A stretch of DNA of 64,000 nucleotides from Mucilaginibacter sp. OK098 (GCF_900142915.1 NZ_FRCM01000005.1:620001-684000); one strand, 5' to 3'; positions 1 through 10,179 are shown, counted from the first letter of the stretch. Program-made: numbers and translations. Notes: generated by a model from the letters alone, not told the origin.

Positions 1-1
1 A

Positions 2-70
2 ACAAAGATTGACTCATCTGCGGTGTTAAGAATAAAGAAAACGGAGACTAAAGCCGACACCAAGAAGTAG
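2..70 (+). CDS. 3' end of a truncated CDS
   Basis: The second forward frame is open from the window edge to a TAG stop at 68-70. It encodes 22 residues ending in a Lys/Thr-rich tail (TETKADTKK). The gene body lies outside the window, so no family can be named. It would converge on the minus-strand protease gene that ends at 137. A chance open frame of this length is possible. Confidence 0.35.
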   Translation, partial: TKIDSSAVLRIKKTETKADTKK

Positions 71-110
71 CTATTTGGGTTTTTATGTAAACTCGTATAT
101 TGTTGCTCTC

Positions 111-148
111 AAGAGGGGAACAAAAAAGGCACACCCCTAACCCCTCTT
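111..148. terminator. Possible bidirectional terminator hairpin
   Basis: AAGAGGGG (111-118) and CCCCTCTT (141-148) form an 8-bp perfect inverted repeat between two convergent reading frames. It overlaps the stop codon of the protease gene at 137-139. There is no long T-run, so termination is inferred from position and symmetry only. Confidence 0.35.
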
Positions 149-616
149 AATAACTGAACTATCTTTTCTCAACACAAGCTTTCCCTTACCATAATCAATA
201 ACAGCCTTATACTTCATCAGTATATCTCCTCCTAAAACGCCTAAAACTTCGGGATGACCTAATTGGCCATAAGCGATGTTGATAGTGGAAAGATCAAGTA
301 CGGCAACCTCAAATTCATCAATTAAAAGCTTACCAACGTACATGTCTGTAACTATGGCGGTTGATGATTCCATGTTGCTGGTGCCAAGGCCGGTTGAAAG
401 CCTGTCGCTTATGGTTACAACGGCATGCTCATAAGCCCGGAGCAACATGGTTTTATCAAAAGCTGTTTTTGAGGCGCCGGTGTCTAAAACCACGGTGAAT
501 TGCTTCCCGAAAACCTTGATTTTAACCAATGGATGAAAACCATCCTCGTGCAGGTCAATAATTTGTAAAGGAATGGTAACTCTCTTCTTTACCGTATGTT
601 TTGTAGTATCAATCAT
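137..616 (-). CDS. Retropepsin-like aspartic protease domain protein
   Basis: A small single-domain protein of the retroviral-type (clan AA) aspartyl protease fold. The active-site signature VVLDTGASKT puts the catalytic Asp at residue 45, and a C-terminal block VLGGDILMKYKAVIDY matches the flap-to-end region of these bacterial proteins. There is no signal peptide or membrane segment, so it is probably cytoplasmic. I chose the ATG at 616 because it overlaps the stop of the upstream PAS-sensor gene in the arrangement ATGATTGA, with a GGAGG about 12 bases upstream. An ATG at 643 would lengthen the overlap to 35 bases. The overlap suggests translational coupling to the sensor. One domain of this size would need to dimerise to form a full active site, as retropepsins do. 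The substrate is unknown. Confidence 0.7.
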   Translation of the reverse strand: MIDTTKHTVKKRVTIPLQIIDLHEDGFHPLVKIKVFGKQFTVVLDTGASKTAFDKTMLLRAYEHAVVTISDRLSTGLGTSNMESSTAIVTDMYVGKLLIDEFEVAVLDLSTINIAYGQLGHPEVLGVLGGDILMKYKAVIDYGKGKLVLRKDSSVIKRG

Positions 617-2159
617 GATCTGATGCATCCTCCGCCATTTCAATAATTATAGTATCCATCCGGTTTAGCTCATTCTGGATATGCGTAAATACTTCGGAGT
701 CCTTTGGGGCATCTTTAAGCATTGCTACCAAGCCCTTTAAATTTGCTAAAGGGCTTCTTATCAGGTGCGATTGTTTCCAGGCCATATCCTTTATGCTGTT
801 AATATGGTTCTGGATCCTTTCATAAGCGCTTTTTAAATCGTTTTCGGCATGAAGTTTTTCTGTAATATCGTTTGTCATCGAAAGCCTCACCGGCCGGCCT
901 TCAAATATAATATCATGCGAGATGATGTGAACAAACATGATGGTTCCATCCTTTTTAAGGTGCCTCACAATGCGTACACTATTTGAGCTAACCTCTTGCC
1001 GGTAAGTTTCCAGTTGTTGTTCAAGATCTTCTTTGGGCCTTAACGTTTTAGCATCCATGTTCAAAAGCTCGTCCTTTGCGTAGCCATAATGTTTTGCTGC
1101 AGCATCATTTACAGCTATTACTGTTTGGTCATCTTTTGTTATCATCCACATTGGCATGGGATTACTGTCAAAAAGCAATTTATACTTTTGTTCTGATGAT
1201 CTTAATTCCTCTTCGGCTTTTTTTCTTTCACTAATATCTATCATAGAGCCCATAATTGTGGGTTCTCCACCAATAATGGCACGGCTTCCATAAAATTCAA
1301 CCCAATTGCTTGTGCCATCTTTTTTATTGCCCATTGCTTCATAATGGATACTTTCAATTTCGCCACTCATGCGGCGCCTTACATTTTCATTAGCGGTGGC
1401 GCGGTAGCTTTCATGAAATATTGTTTCTATTTTAAATGAATTGACCATTTCGTCGGGCTCGTAACCGAAAATTTCCGCAAACCTGGGATTTACATAAACA
1501 AAATGACCTTTTTGAACTATATAAACACCAACAATTGATTTTTCAGCAATAGACCTGAATTTTACTTCGGCTTCCCTAAGTTCTGATTCCATTTTTTTAC
1601 GGTCGGTTATATCTCGTGCAATAACCATTATACGGTCGGCAAATTTTTTCACATTCACCTCCACGGTAAATATCTTTCCATTTTTCCTTATAAATCTTCT
1701 TTCACGAACTATGGACTCTTTTGTGCTATCCATTTTTTTGGGTAAGGGGTCGGTCTCTAGCTCGCCGGGATCAACTATCGATTCAATGTTTAACCGCAGT
1801 AATTCTTCCCGGCTATAGCCCATCATTTTGCACATGCTGGCGTTTACATCGGTAAAGCTTCCGTTTAAATCCAATATGTAAATGGCATCGGAGGCTTGTT
1901 CAATAAGTGAGCGGTACTTCTCCTCGCTTTTTTGAAGATCCTTTGATCTGTCCTTATTGATCCGGATTTGTGTGTAAAGCAGTATCGTACCCACTACAAT
2001 GTGACAAAGGGGGAAATAGAATTTTGTAAATATTGAGCTTGTTATCAGGCTTTTAAGTTCGGAAATATCAAACAGCCAAACTAATATCGCTAAACACCCT
2101 GTAATGGTAGATAGTATGGCTATTACTAAAACCGTTATATTTCTTTCTTGCTTATACAT
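609..2159 (-). CDS. Membrane PAS-domain sensor with H-box but no ATPase domain
   Basis: 516 residues. Two N-terminal membrane segments (about residues 9-32 and 45-65) are followed by three PAS domains (about 80-192, 199-317 and 322-437). Two of them end in the usual DITDRKK or DISERKK linker, and the third ends DITEKL. The C-terminus (about 440-516) is a HisKA-like helical hairpin with His465 in the context QSHLIRSPL. The protein then stops: there is no N, G1, F or G2 box, so no HATPase_c domain. It could dimerise with, or receive phosphate from, a separate kinase. It may be one of the PAS-only receptors common in Sphingobacteriaceae. It overlaps the downstream aspartic protease gene by 8 bases, suggesting joint expression. 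I see no frameshift at the end that would hide a lost ATPase domain: the following DNA codes for the protease. Confidence 0.75.
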   Translation of the reverse strand: MYKQERNITVLVIAILSTITGCLAILVWLFDISELKSLITSSIFTKFYFPLCHIVVGTILLYTQIRINKDRSKDLQKSEEKYRSLIEQASDAIYILDLNGSFTDVNASMCKMMGYSREELLRLNIESIVDPGELETDPLPKKMDSTKESIVRERRFIRKNGKIFTVEVNVKKFADRIMVIARDITDRKKMESELREAEVKFRSIAEKSIVGVYIVQKGHFVYVNPRFAEIFGYEPDEMVNSFKIETIFHESYRATANENVRRRMSGEIESIHYEAMGNKKDGTSNWVEFYGSRAIIGGEPTIMGSMIDISERKKAEEELRSSEQKYKLLFDSNPMPMWMITKDDQTVIAVNDAAAKHYGYAKDELLNMDAKTLRPKEDLEQQLETYRQEVSSNSVRIVRHLKKDGTIMFVHIISHDIIFEGRPVRLSMTNDITEKLHAENDLKSAYERIQNHINSIKDMAWKQSHLIRSPLANLKGLVAMLKDAPKDSEVFTHIQNELNRMDTIIIEMAEDASDHD

Positions 2160-2412
2160 TTAAGATGACAGGTTTGGCATAAAAAGTTATAGTAAAACAG
2201 CATTTGTGTACAAGGATAATCAAATTATTGCTGCTACTAAAGTTAAAATTAAAAGTGCATTAAATTGGATTTACCCATAAATTACCGGCAAAGTTATAGC
2301 AAATAAGGCTACAGACGTAAGAGAATGATGACAAAAATTGTGGGTGGCGCCCGATGTTTCAACGTGAGAATAAAATCACTAATTCACCAAATAAAATAAA
2401 TCACTAATTAAA

Positions 2413-4710
2413 TTAAAACGGATACCCGATAGCCAGGTTAAATATCATGTTACTGCCCTGCCATTTAGCATTGGTAAAGTCAATACCATTGATCACTCCA
2501 CGCTGGCTGGCAGGTAATTGAGGCTTAATTAAAGGGAAGCCAAAGTCGGTACGTAGAACAAGAACAGTAAGGTTAAAACGTAAGCCAAAGCCGGCATCAA
2601 CAGCCATCTGGTTGATAAAGTTTGTGCCAAATGCTGCGCCTGGCTGAAGCTTATTAGGTCGCAATAACCATATATTGCCAGCGTCTACAAATAAAGCGCC
2701 TTCAACAATGCTGAATAATTTAGGCCTGTACTCTGCGTTGGCCTCTATCTTAATGTCGCCAGATTCATCAGCTGTGAAACTGTTTGATCCGGTTATGAGG
2801 GATGGAGGCAAATTATAGGCTCCCGGACCTATTGACCGTGCCTGGAAACCGCGCAGGCTGTTTGGTCCCCCTATAAAAAACTGCTGGCTGTAAGGTAAAA
2901 CAGTCGAGTTGCCATAAGGCAGGCCAATACCCACCAAAAAACGAGTTGCAATTTTACTGTTGGGGCCTAATTTGTGAAAAAACCTGATCTCATTTTCAAG
3001 CTTTGTATACTGGTTAAACGGCGTACCAAACAGCTTGCTTACTTTTCCTTTTAATGTATCTGCTCCTGTTATTATACCTAATAAATTCCCTGATAAGCTT
3101 ACTTTGCCATTGTAATAAAATGTATTGGTGCGAAAATCCTCCGTAGTATTGGTATAAGTGTACCCGTATGAAGGGCCAAAAGTAAACTGGTTGTTAATTA
3201 CGTGTGCCAGGGCAGGGTTTCGGGTTTTGGCAATACTATCCCTGTACTTTTGGCTAATACTCGCGGCATCCACATAGGTTATATTGATCAGGTTTAAATC
3301 GTGCTGTTTATGGATACCCGGTTTCCATGAATACCCGAAAGATGTGTTAAACGAATTTAGGGTATAAAGCTTTGTGCGGTTAATTAACGTGTAACCTGCT
3401 GTTAAAATAGTATGCGGGATAAATGCATTATCCGTATTAAAATTGAACGGACTTATAAACCGGGGCCATGAAATACTGGGCTGGATACCAGTTTGGTAAA
3501 CATTATAACCATTGCTGTTTCCGCCAAATTGTATATCGGTACTGGCGAACAGGGTTAGCGTAAATAATTCCGCCCCTTTAAAAGTATTGCGGTTTTTAAA
3601 GTTCAGGTTTACCTGTGCACCATTATAATTTGCTGATGTTTGTCGCCCCAACAGATCAAGTGATAACGATTTTCTTTTATATTGCGTTAGCTGATAATAG
3701 ATATCAAGGAAAGCAGAATCAGGCGTAACATCTTCAAACCTGTTTTTTACATAGCTAAACGGCCCGAGGTTTATCATCCTGTTTAGTGAATTATTATGCT
3801 CCGTACGGTTGTAAACCTCACCGGGTTGTAACAGCACTGCATTTTTAAACACAAACGGTCTTACTGTTTTCCGTGGATCGATAACATTATACCAACGGTA
3901 TTTTACTACGGAATCTAATTTTAAGGAAGTATCACGTAATTTATAATTCGGGTACAGGTAAATGTTCCTGATCTTGTAGATCCACCTGGCTTCATCAGGC
4001 GTAGCATCTTTAACCTTTACAAACATATCAATCTGGTGATTGACAACTGTGCTATCGTATCGCATTATCAGGTCTTCGGGAGCAAAGTAAAAAAAGCCCT
4101 CTTCCTTTAAACGGGCATCAATTCTCAGGCGTTCATTTTTAATTACGTCGAGATTATACTTATCACCAGGTTTAAGGAAAGTTTGTTTTGATGTACCGGT
4201 AACGGCTGTATCAAGGTCATCATTATCAGCAGGGAATTTTATAGAACGGTAATGGTATGATGGTCCTGCATGCACTGTGTAAACCGCTTTTGCCGTTTTG
4301 TTTTTACTAACCGTATCACCATTTACCTGGGCTAAAAAATAGCTTACATTTTGTAGCCGGTTCTGTAATATGCTGCTATTTTTTACCATATCAACACTGC
4401 TTACTAAAACAGGTGGTTCGCCAATATGTGTATTAAGGTAATGCCTTAGTCCGCTTCTTTTATTGGTGCGGGTTTTGTTATAAACCCATAGCTTAAACTT
4501 TAAGCCCAGTATGCTGCCATTAGGTTGTGGCCTTAACAAACCTTCCAAATCCTCTTTTAAAGCACTTACCTCGCTTTTCTTCAGATCCTTATCATCAATT
4601 TTTATTTCGCCACCTGTATACAGCTTCTGGCCCGGAGCCAAATACTTTGTATTGCTGCAGGCGCTTACAAAAAGGGCTAAAAAAATAAATAAATATCTAA
4701 GCCTGGCCAT
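2413..4710 (-). CDS. tamL: TamL, Omp85-family lipoprotein of the TAM system
   Basis: 765 residues. The lipoprotein signal ends in VSAC with the lipidated Cys at residue 18. POTRA-like repeats follow (about 30-330), then a C-terminal Omp85/Bac_surface_Ag barrel. The barrel carries the family's surface-loop motif as GGPNSLRGFQARSIGPG and ends in aromatic IGYPF, typical of outer-membrane barrels. In Bacteroidota the TamA partner of TamB is this lipoprotein variant, TamL. It starts 3 bases after the tamB stop, so the two are one operon with tamB first. The expected role is insertion of outer-membrane proteins or envelope homeostasis together with TamB. The family is clear. The name TamL rests on the lipobox and the tamB neighbour. 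Confidence 0.85.
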   Translation of the reverse strand: MARLRYLFIFLALFVSACSNTKYLAPGQKLYTGGEIKIDDKDLKKSEVSALKEDLEGLLRPQPNGSILGLKFKLWVYNKTRTNKRSGLRHYLNTHIGEPPVLVSSVDMVKNSSILQNRLQNVSYFLAQVNGDTVSKNKTAKAVYTVHAGPSYHYRSIKFPADNDDLDTAVTGTSKQTFLKPGDKYNLDVIKNERLRIDARLKEEGFFYFAPEDLIMRYDSTVVNHQIDMFVKVKDATPDEARWIYKIRNIYLYPNYKLRDTSLKLDSVVKYRWYNVIDPRKTVRPFVFKNAVLLQPGEVYNRTEHNNSLNRMINLGPFSYVKNRFEDVTPDSAFLDIYYQLTQYKRKSLSLDLLGRQTSANYNGAQVNLNFKNRNTFKGAELFTLTLFASTDIQFGGNSNGYNVYQTGIQPSISWPRFISPFNFNTDNAFIPHTILTAGYTLINRTKLYTLNSFNTSFGYSWKPGIHKQHDLNLINITYVDAASISQKYRDSIAKTRNPALAHVINNQFTFGPSYGYTYTNTTEDFRTNTFYYNGKVSLSGNLLGIITGADTLKGKVSKLFGTPFNQYTKLENEIRFFHKLGPNSKIATRFLVGIGLPYGNSTVLPYSQQFFIGGPNSLRGFQARSIGPGAYNLPPSLITGSNSFTADESGDIKIEANAEYRPKLFSIVEGALFVDAGNIWLLRPNKLQPGAAFGTNFINQMAVDAGFGLRFNLTVLVLRTDFGFPLIKPQLPASQRGVINGIDFTNAKWQGSNMIFNLAIGYPF

Positions 4711-4713
4711 AGT

Positions 4714-7700
4714 TTAGTTTGCTGGTGGTTTGTTGTTAATAGGTTGCACAGGTGCTGCTGTTGAATCGGCTTTTTTATTAGCTGCCTTTTGCGCGTTCTT
4801 TATTTCCTTTTGTTTGTCGTTATATTCTTTTTGCAGCTCCCTGTCTTGTTTTGATTTCCTGGTGAACAATTCTTTAAACCGGTTATACTCATAGGTTAGG
4901 GTAAAGCCAACACCGGTTTCAATAACCTGCCCTTCCACCACAATAAACTGATCGCGGCGGTAAACGCGTACCATATAGCGGCCATCCTTGGTTATTTTAT
5001 AATTTACCGATACGTTGCCGGCGATATCAGTCGATTTTTGTCCCGGCTGGTTTTGCCCTTCCAAATTAAAGTTGTTGCCAACCGTTACCGTTAACCGGTC
5101 ATTAAGGAATTGCTTGGACAAGCCCACATTCAGATCTGTCCGGTTTTGTTCCGTTCCGGTAGAGTAATCTTCACCCGAAGTAAGGTCGAAGCTTAGCTGT
5201 ACGCCACCTATCAGGTTACCAGCCAGCTTATTTAGCTGCTCAGATAACAGGCTGCTTACACTACTGCGGATAGCCCCGCCAATGCCTGCATTACCGCCCA
5301 GGCTCTGAAAGGGATTATCGCCAATAAAGTGGCCAAGTACCAATACCCCTAATACCTGTTTGTTCAATTCATTAGGGTCTTGCCTTATTTGCGATAGCCG
5401 CGCATTAACGGTGGAAACAACATCCGGCGATACTGTATATGAGTCATCAGGCAATACTATGTCAAAGCTTATATCTGGTTTTAACAGCTCATTTTTCAGG
5501 CTCAGGTTAACATTAAAAGGCAACTTTTGCTTATACATGGTAGCATTCTGATCACCGCCAAGCTGCTGACTTACCAAATCAATAGGGGGGACGTTTGCTA
5601 TGTAAGTAGCTGTAAGGTCAATATTGGCACTGGTGGGATCGCCGGTCCAGGTAATAGTACTGCCCGGCTTAAAGTTAAATTTACGTTTAACCGTTGCGTA
5701 AGCTAAATTGTACGAACCCTGGTTTACTTTGTAGGTGCCCGTAAGGTTTATCTTTCCGCTTGGGTCAATAGCCCCGTTCAGGTTGGCTTCGCCCTTAAGT
5801 TCAACCACATCGCCGCTACGCTCATCAACCACAATAGTAAATTTGGCGTTTTTATTTACGGTGATGTTTGCTGTTACATCAAGCCCTATAACGTCTGATT
5901 TTCGGAGAGAATCCAGTTGTTTGGCTAAAAATATGGAATCGAGCTTTGGCGCATTTGGGTTTATCACCTCAACAACACCCTGCCGGTCTTCTATCCCCGG
6001 GTCACTCTGGGGCAGCACAATGGTTAAATCGGTTTTATCGTTAACAGTAAGATTTGCGTCAACAACCGGCTTAGCCATATTACCACGAATGCGAATGCGG
6101 GTATCAATAAACAGCTTGCCGTAATATAATTTATTATCATCCTGAGTTGAATTGATAACCCTGAAATTGGTAGCATTGATATCCAGGCCAAATTTAAAAT
6201 CAGTAAACGTTTTGGTATAGAGTGTACCAGTTACCACAGCTTTATTACCCAGCGAGTCAATAAGAGTGAAATCATTGAACAGGATGCCGTCATTATTAAA
6301 CGTTATGCTTTCTTTCGGCATGGTAAAGTAGGAATTTAACATAGATACGTTAAAACCAACCTTATTAAAATTAACATCGCCCCTTACAATTGGAGCGGTT
6401 GTAGTCCCGGTTATTTTCAGCTGCCCGCTAATATCGCCGCTTGCACGCCTTATGCTGCCAAAACTAAAGCCCTCAATGCTTTTCATTTTCAGGGTGATGA
6501 TATTCAGGTTCATGTCAAGCTTGCTTTCGGGGGCGGTATAATACAAGCCGTTTAAGTTAACCTGGTTGCCTTTGCCGGTAACGGTAACATCAGCAGCATA
6601 AGCATTTGCTGTTTGGTTATTAACCTTAAGGGCTATATTGCCTACTGTATCCGTTTTAAAATTAAAATCCTTAATATTTAATGCCGCTGTAAGTACCGGC
6701 GATTGCTGGAAATTGCTGATATGTGCGTCCCCATCAATAACGCCGCCAACCTGTAATGAGTCCTGCTGGGCAGCAGTGGTAAGGGTTTCTATTTTAAAGT
6801 TTTTAAAGCTTACCGTAATTGGGGCGTTATACTCCTGGGTATCGCTGTTAATACTTAATACCTGGTTGCTGTTTGTAAGTGCAAAATCACGGGCCATAAT
6901 GCCTTTGCTGCCAAATTGCAGCGCATTGTTTGAATTAACTGCCCATTGGGTATAGTTCAGGATCAGGCCATCCTGTAAAAAGCTAAACTGGTACTCGTTT
7001 GGTAAAACGCTAAATACCCCTGCCATGCGGTAGCGTTCCTTTTTAGCGGCATCACGAATCTGTAAATTAACATTCAGCTTGTTGTTCTGTGCACTACCAG
7101 TTACGCTGGTGTATAACAGATCAATGCTTGATGACGCTTTTATCTTATCTACAGTAAAGCTGTAATTAAGTGCGTTGTTTTGGGTATTAACCGCCAGTTT
7201 CATGTTATCTACAATGTAGGTTCCATAAATAACCTTTGGCGCTGTTCCGTCAATGGTTAAATCACCGGCCTGGCTATCAAAATGTCCGGTTATATTTACC
7301 GGGTCGAGCCTTTTTAGGTCCGGTGCAAATTTCTCTGTTAATGGTGTTTTAACCAGGCGGAGATCAAACTTAAATTGCTGCGGCGAGTATTGAGGTTTGA
7401 CTGTTCCCGGAGCCTGCGCCAATTGGGTGTTATAATATTTATTGATCAGATCCTCCATCGCCGGGGCTAACTCGGTAAGCTTATATTTACCGGCCATGTG
7501 GGCATTAAGCATTGGCGCTTTTAACCTGAGCGTGCTGCTATCAGCATTAGCTGTTGAAACCAGGCTGATGGTATCCAGCCTTGTCACCTGGTTTTTTTGA
7601 GCCACCAGCAGATCTATTACCTGGATATTGGCATTCAAATAATCCGGATCGGCAGTTGGCACATCGGCAATAATTTTACCATGAATGCGCATGTCATCCT

Positions 7701-9855
7701 TAGTAAAGTTCAGATTTTTCAGGTTGATGCTGTCCAACTGTAAAGTTGCCGCTACTGCCGGATATTTTTTGTTCATATCAGCCTTGCCATCAAGCGTAAA
7801 GCTAATATTAGGGTCCTTCATGGTGGCTTTGGTTGTGTAATTACCATCATGGGCAGTGCCCGTCATTACCAAGTTTTGGTAGGTATAACCTTTAACATAT
7901 GCCTTTACCACATCGCCGCTAAATTGCAGGTTTGCCTTTTTCGGGTCAAGACTTACGCCTTTTACATTTGCTGTTGCGGTTATGCCGCCAACCGTTTGCG
8001 GCTGTTTAATTAATGCACCAACATTAAGGTTATTGGCTTTTATGTCGGCAGTATAGCTTTCATGGCCTTTATTGTTGCCGTTCTTCATGCCTGCCACCAA
8101 ATCAACAGCGCCATAGGTGGAGCGCAGGTTCATTTTAGTATTAAAATCATACATACTGCCTTTAAAGGTACCTTTCAAATTTAAATTGGCAGGGATGCTT
8201 ATCGAAGCCGGGATCATTGAAGCTGCAACCAGTTTTGATATGTCTGCGCTGCTGGTAGTTAAATCGTCAATAGTTACATCAAAATAAGACTTATTGATAT
8301 TCGGCAAGCCCCTCATACTTGCTGAAGCTTTGATATGGGTATTACTTAAACCCTTAACTTCAAGATTCGGGATCCGCAGATCGTTTACTTTGCCAATAAC
8401 CCTGCCGTCAATCCTGAAAACAGCATTAGGCGAATGTTTAAACGGCTCCATACTTGCCATAGCTGGCATCAGCAGCAATACATCTTTTAAGCCCAGCTTG
8501 CTGCCATCTAAATTGGCATTAATGTAAAGCTGCCCCAGGTCATTTGTAATTGCCTCAATTGACGGATAGCTAACCTGCAATTGTTTTTGCAGCACGGTTT
8601 GCGGTGTTTCAACCAGCAGATTGTTCAAATAAGCGCTCTTGGGTCCGTATAAAAACGAGGTGTGGAATTTTTGGATGATGAGTCCGCTTTTTTCGGCGAA
8701 TGTAAATGAGTTGATCTTCCCTTTTATCGTATCAGTGCTATATGCAATATTCTCTGCATCGGCATTCAGGCTTGTGATGTTCATGTGTGCAAAATCAAGT
8801 CCTTTGGCTATGGGCGCCTGCGCATCATTATCAAACCGGATGTTATCATTAATGAGGCTTATTTTTCCAAGGTTGGCCCTCCATCCTTTGGTGCTTTTAG
8901 GCGATGCTACCAGCGTATCCAATTTTTTTATAGCCTTAACGACGGTTTTTTTAACAGATTCAGGTTTGGCGAACACTATGCCTGCTTTGGTATCGTTCAG
9001 CTCGATATTTTTTATGCCTACGATTTGATTTTTAAGGTCGATCTTATCCATTTCCACCAAAAACTTACCCAAATTAACCTTACTGCTCATGTCTTTGCTG
9101 CGGTAATCAACCTTTACTTTTGATACATCAATGGCGCCCAGGTTAAGCGTCATGTTGATAGGGGTGGTAGTAGTATCAACCGGGATTACTTTAGTACCAT
9201 CGGATGTTATTGGGGTTTGGATAATGCGGGCGTCAAGATCAGACAGGTTGATCTTTGGGATAGTAAATTTCATCTTATCCAGATCAAAATCCTTAATCCG
9301 GGTATCAAAATGGCCAAGAATGAATTTTACATCATTACCGCTGATCTTATCTTTAAAGGAAATGTTGATCTTATCGAGGATGATCTTATCGATAGAAAAT
9401 TTCATGGTGGATGCTGTGTCCGTTGGCTTTACCTCTTTTTTCTGTTCACCTGCAAAGGCTTTGGTAATATAGTCGAAGTTGAAAGCACTGTCGGCACCGC
9501 GGCTGATGTTGGTAGTAATGCCCTGCAGGTTAATTTCATTTATCTCAACCTTATTATCCAGCAGCTTAAACAGGCTGATATCCACTTTAAGTTTTTCGCC
9601 GGCTATCAGGGTGTCTTTGTGCTGATCTTCAAAGTATACGTCTTCCAAAACAATAAGCTTAGGCAAGCCCAGGCTGATGTGCCCTATTTTTACGGGCGTA
9701 TGAATTTTACCTTGTATAAAAGAAACTGCTTTATCTTTAACAAAGTTTTGAACGGCAGGAACCTGTATTAAGATTACGATGAGTAATACCAGGAAAATGA
9801 CACTTGCAATTATCCAGAGTATGGTTTTTAGGGCTATTCGTCCAAATCGTTCCAA
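4714..9855 (-). CDS. tamB: TamB-like translocation/assembly module protein
   Basis: 1713 residues. One N-terminal membrane anchor (about residues 8-32) is followed by a very long, beta-rich, low-cysteine region of repeated AsmA/TamB-type strands. A C-terminal DUF490 (TamB) domain occupies roughly the last 400 residues, including a QVLGVLVLGHF stretch and a late beta region with YNRFKELF. The tail after about residue 1665 is Lys/Gln/Ala-rich. TamB homologues bridge the inner membrane to an outer-membrane Omp85 partner and are now also viewed as lipid-transfer bridges. The gene is directly upstream of tamL with a 3-base gap. A palindrome-rich repeat lies between its start and the preceding Plug gene. 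Many long antisense frames inside it are shadows. Confidence 0.88.
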   Translation of the reverse strand: MERFGRIALKTILWIIASVIFLVLLIVILIQVPAVQNFVKDKAVSFIQGKIHTPVKIGHISLGLPKLIVLEDVYFEDQHKDTLIAGEKLKVDISLFKLLDNKVEINEINLQGITTNISRGADSAFNFDYITKAFAGEQKKEVKPTDTASTMKFSIDKIILDKINISFKDKISGNDVKFILGHFDTRIKDFDLDKMKFTIPKINLSDLDARIIQTPITSDGTKVIPVDTTTTPINMTLNLGAIDVSKVKVDYRSKDMSSKVNLGKFLVEMDKIDLKNQIVGIKNIELNDTKAGIVFAKPESVKKTVVKAIKKLDTLVASPKSTKGWRANLGKISLINDNIRFDNDAQAPIAKGLDFAHMNITSLNADAENIAYSTDTIKGKINSFTFAEKSGLIIQKFHTSFLYGPKSAYLNNLLVETPQTVLQKQLQVSYPSIEAITNDLGQLYINANLDGSKLGLKDVLLLMPAMASMEPFKHSPNAVFRIDGRVIGKVNDLRIPNLEVKGLSNTHIKASASMRGLPNINKSYFDVTIDDLTTSSADISKLVAASMIPASISIPANLNLKGTFKGSMYDFNTKMNLRSTYGAVDLVAGMKNGNNKGHESYTADIKANNLNVGALIKQPQTVGGITATANVKGVSLDPKKANLQFSGDVVKAYVKGYTYQNLVMTGTAHDGNYTTKATMKDPNISFTLDGKADMNKKYPAVAATLQLDSINLKNLNFTKDDMRIHGKIIADVPTADPDYLNANIQVIDLLVAQKNQVTRLDTISLVSTANADSSTLRLKAPMLNAHMAGKYKLTELAPAMEDLINKYYNTQLAQAPGTVKPQYSPQQFKFDLRLVKTPLTEKFAPDLKRLDPVNITGHFDSQAGDLTIDGTAPKVIYGTYIVDNMKLAVNTQNNALNYSFTVDKIKASSSIDLLYTSVTGSAQNNKLNVNLQIRDAAKKERYRMAGVFSVLPNEYQFSFLQDGLILNYTQWAVNSNNALQFGSKGIMARDFALTNSNQVLSINSDTQEYNAPITVSFKNFKIETLTTAAQQDSLQVGGVIDGDAHISNFQQSPVLTAALNIKDFNFKTDTVGNIALKVNNQTANAYAADVTVTGKGNQVNLNGLYYTAPESKLDMNLNIITLKMKSIEGFSFGSIRRASGDISGQLKITGTTTAPIVRGDVNFNKVGFNVSMLNSYFTMPKESITFNNDGILFNDFTLIDSLGNKAVVTGTLYTKTFTDFKFGLDINATNFRVINSTQDDNKLYYGKLFIDTRIRIRGNMAKPVVDANLTVNDKTDLTIVLPQSDPGIEDRQGVVEVINPNAPKLDSIFLAKQLDSLRKSDVIGLDVTANITVNKNAKFTIVVDERSGDVVELKGEANLNGAIDPSGKINLTGTYKVNQGSYNLAYATVKRKFNFKPGSTITWTGDPTSANIDLTATYIANVPPIDLVSQQLGGDQNATMYKQKLPFNVNLSLKNELLKPDISFDIVLPDDSYTVSPDVVSTVNARLSQIRQDPNELNKQVLGVLVLGHFIGDNPFQSLGGNAGIGGAIRSSVSSLLSEQLNKLAGNLIGGVQLSFDLTSGEDYSTGTEQNRTDLNVGLSKQFLNDRLTVTVGNNFNLEGQNQPGQKSTDIAGNVSVNYKITKDGRYMVRVYRRDQFIVVEGQVIETGVGFTLTYEYNRFKELFTRKSKQDRELQKEYNDKQKEIKNAQKAANKKADSTAAPVQPINNKPPAN

Positions 9856-9966
9856 TGGTATGAATTTTTCAAATGTGAGCTTGCTTTAGTTCTTTAAATA
9901 TAATCAAATAACTAAGCTAAAAGTTTTTACAAACATCCCCAATTTTAAAGAAATGATTTCATAGCA

Positions 9967-10156
9967 ATCGCTTTTAAAACAGGAGGCTCCAGTGGAGCCG
10001 TTAAAACATCATCTAATTAGCTATAAACAGGGAGTTCCGCTGGAACTATTGCAACTTTCAGTCTATGACTCCGGAGGAGTCGCCTGTTTATAGCATAAAT
10101 AAAGCAGCTAATGGCTCCATAGGAGCCCCCTAATTGCCATTGAGTTTAAAAGCGAT
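9967..10156. repeat. Nested inverted repeat with four CTCC/GGAG-type palindromes
   Basis: The outer arms ATCGCTTTTAAA (9967-9978) and TTTAAAAGCGAT (10145-10156) are a perfect 12-bp inverted repeat. Inside are ATTAGCT/AGCTAAT and CTATAAACAGG/CCTGTTTATAG (10021-10031, 10083-10093). Within these sit four mini-palindromes of 6+3+6 bases: GGCTCC-agt-GGAGCC (9985), AGTTCC-gct-GGAACT (10033), GACTCC-gga-GGAGTC (10067) and GGCTCC-ata-GGAGCC (10113). The element fills most of the gap between Plug and tamB and has no ORF. It resembles a non-autonomous interspersed element or a structured intergenic RNA. The related palindrome style recurs at 22291. Confidence 0.7.
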
Positions 10157-10179
10157 TTCCCTGGAAATGTTGTACTTTA

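Noticed and set aside
5360..9771. Several plus-strand reading frames of 60-184 codons inside tamB
   Set aside because: They are antisense to a continuous 1713-residue gene, have no family motifs and no start signals, and follow its codon bias.
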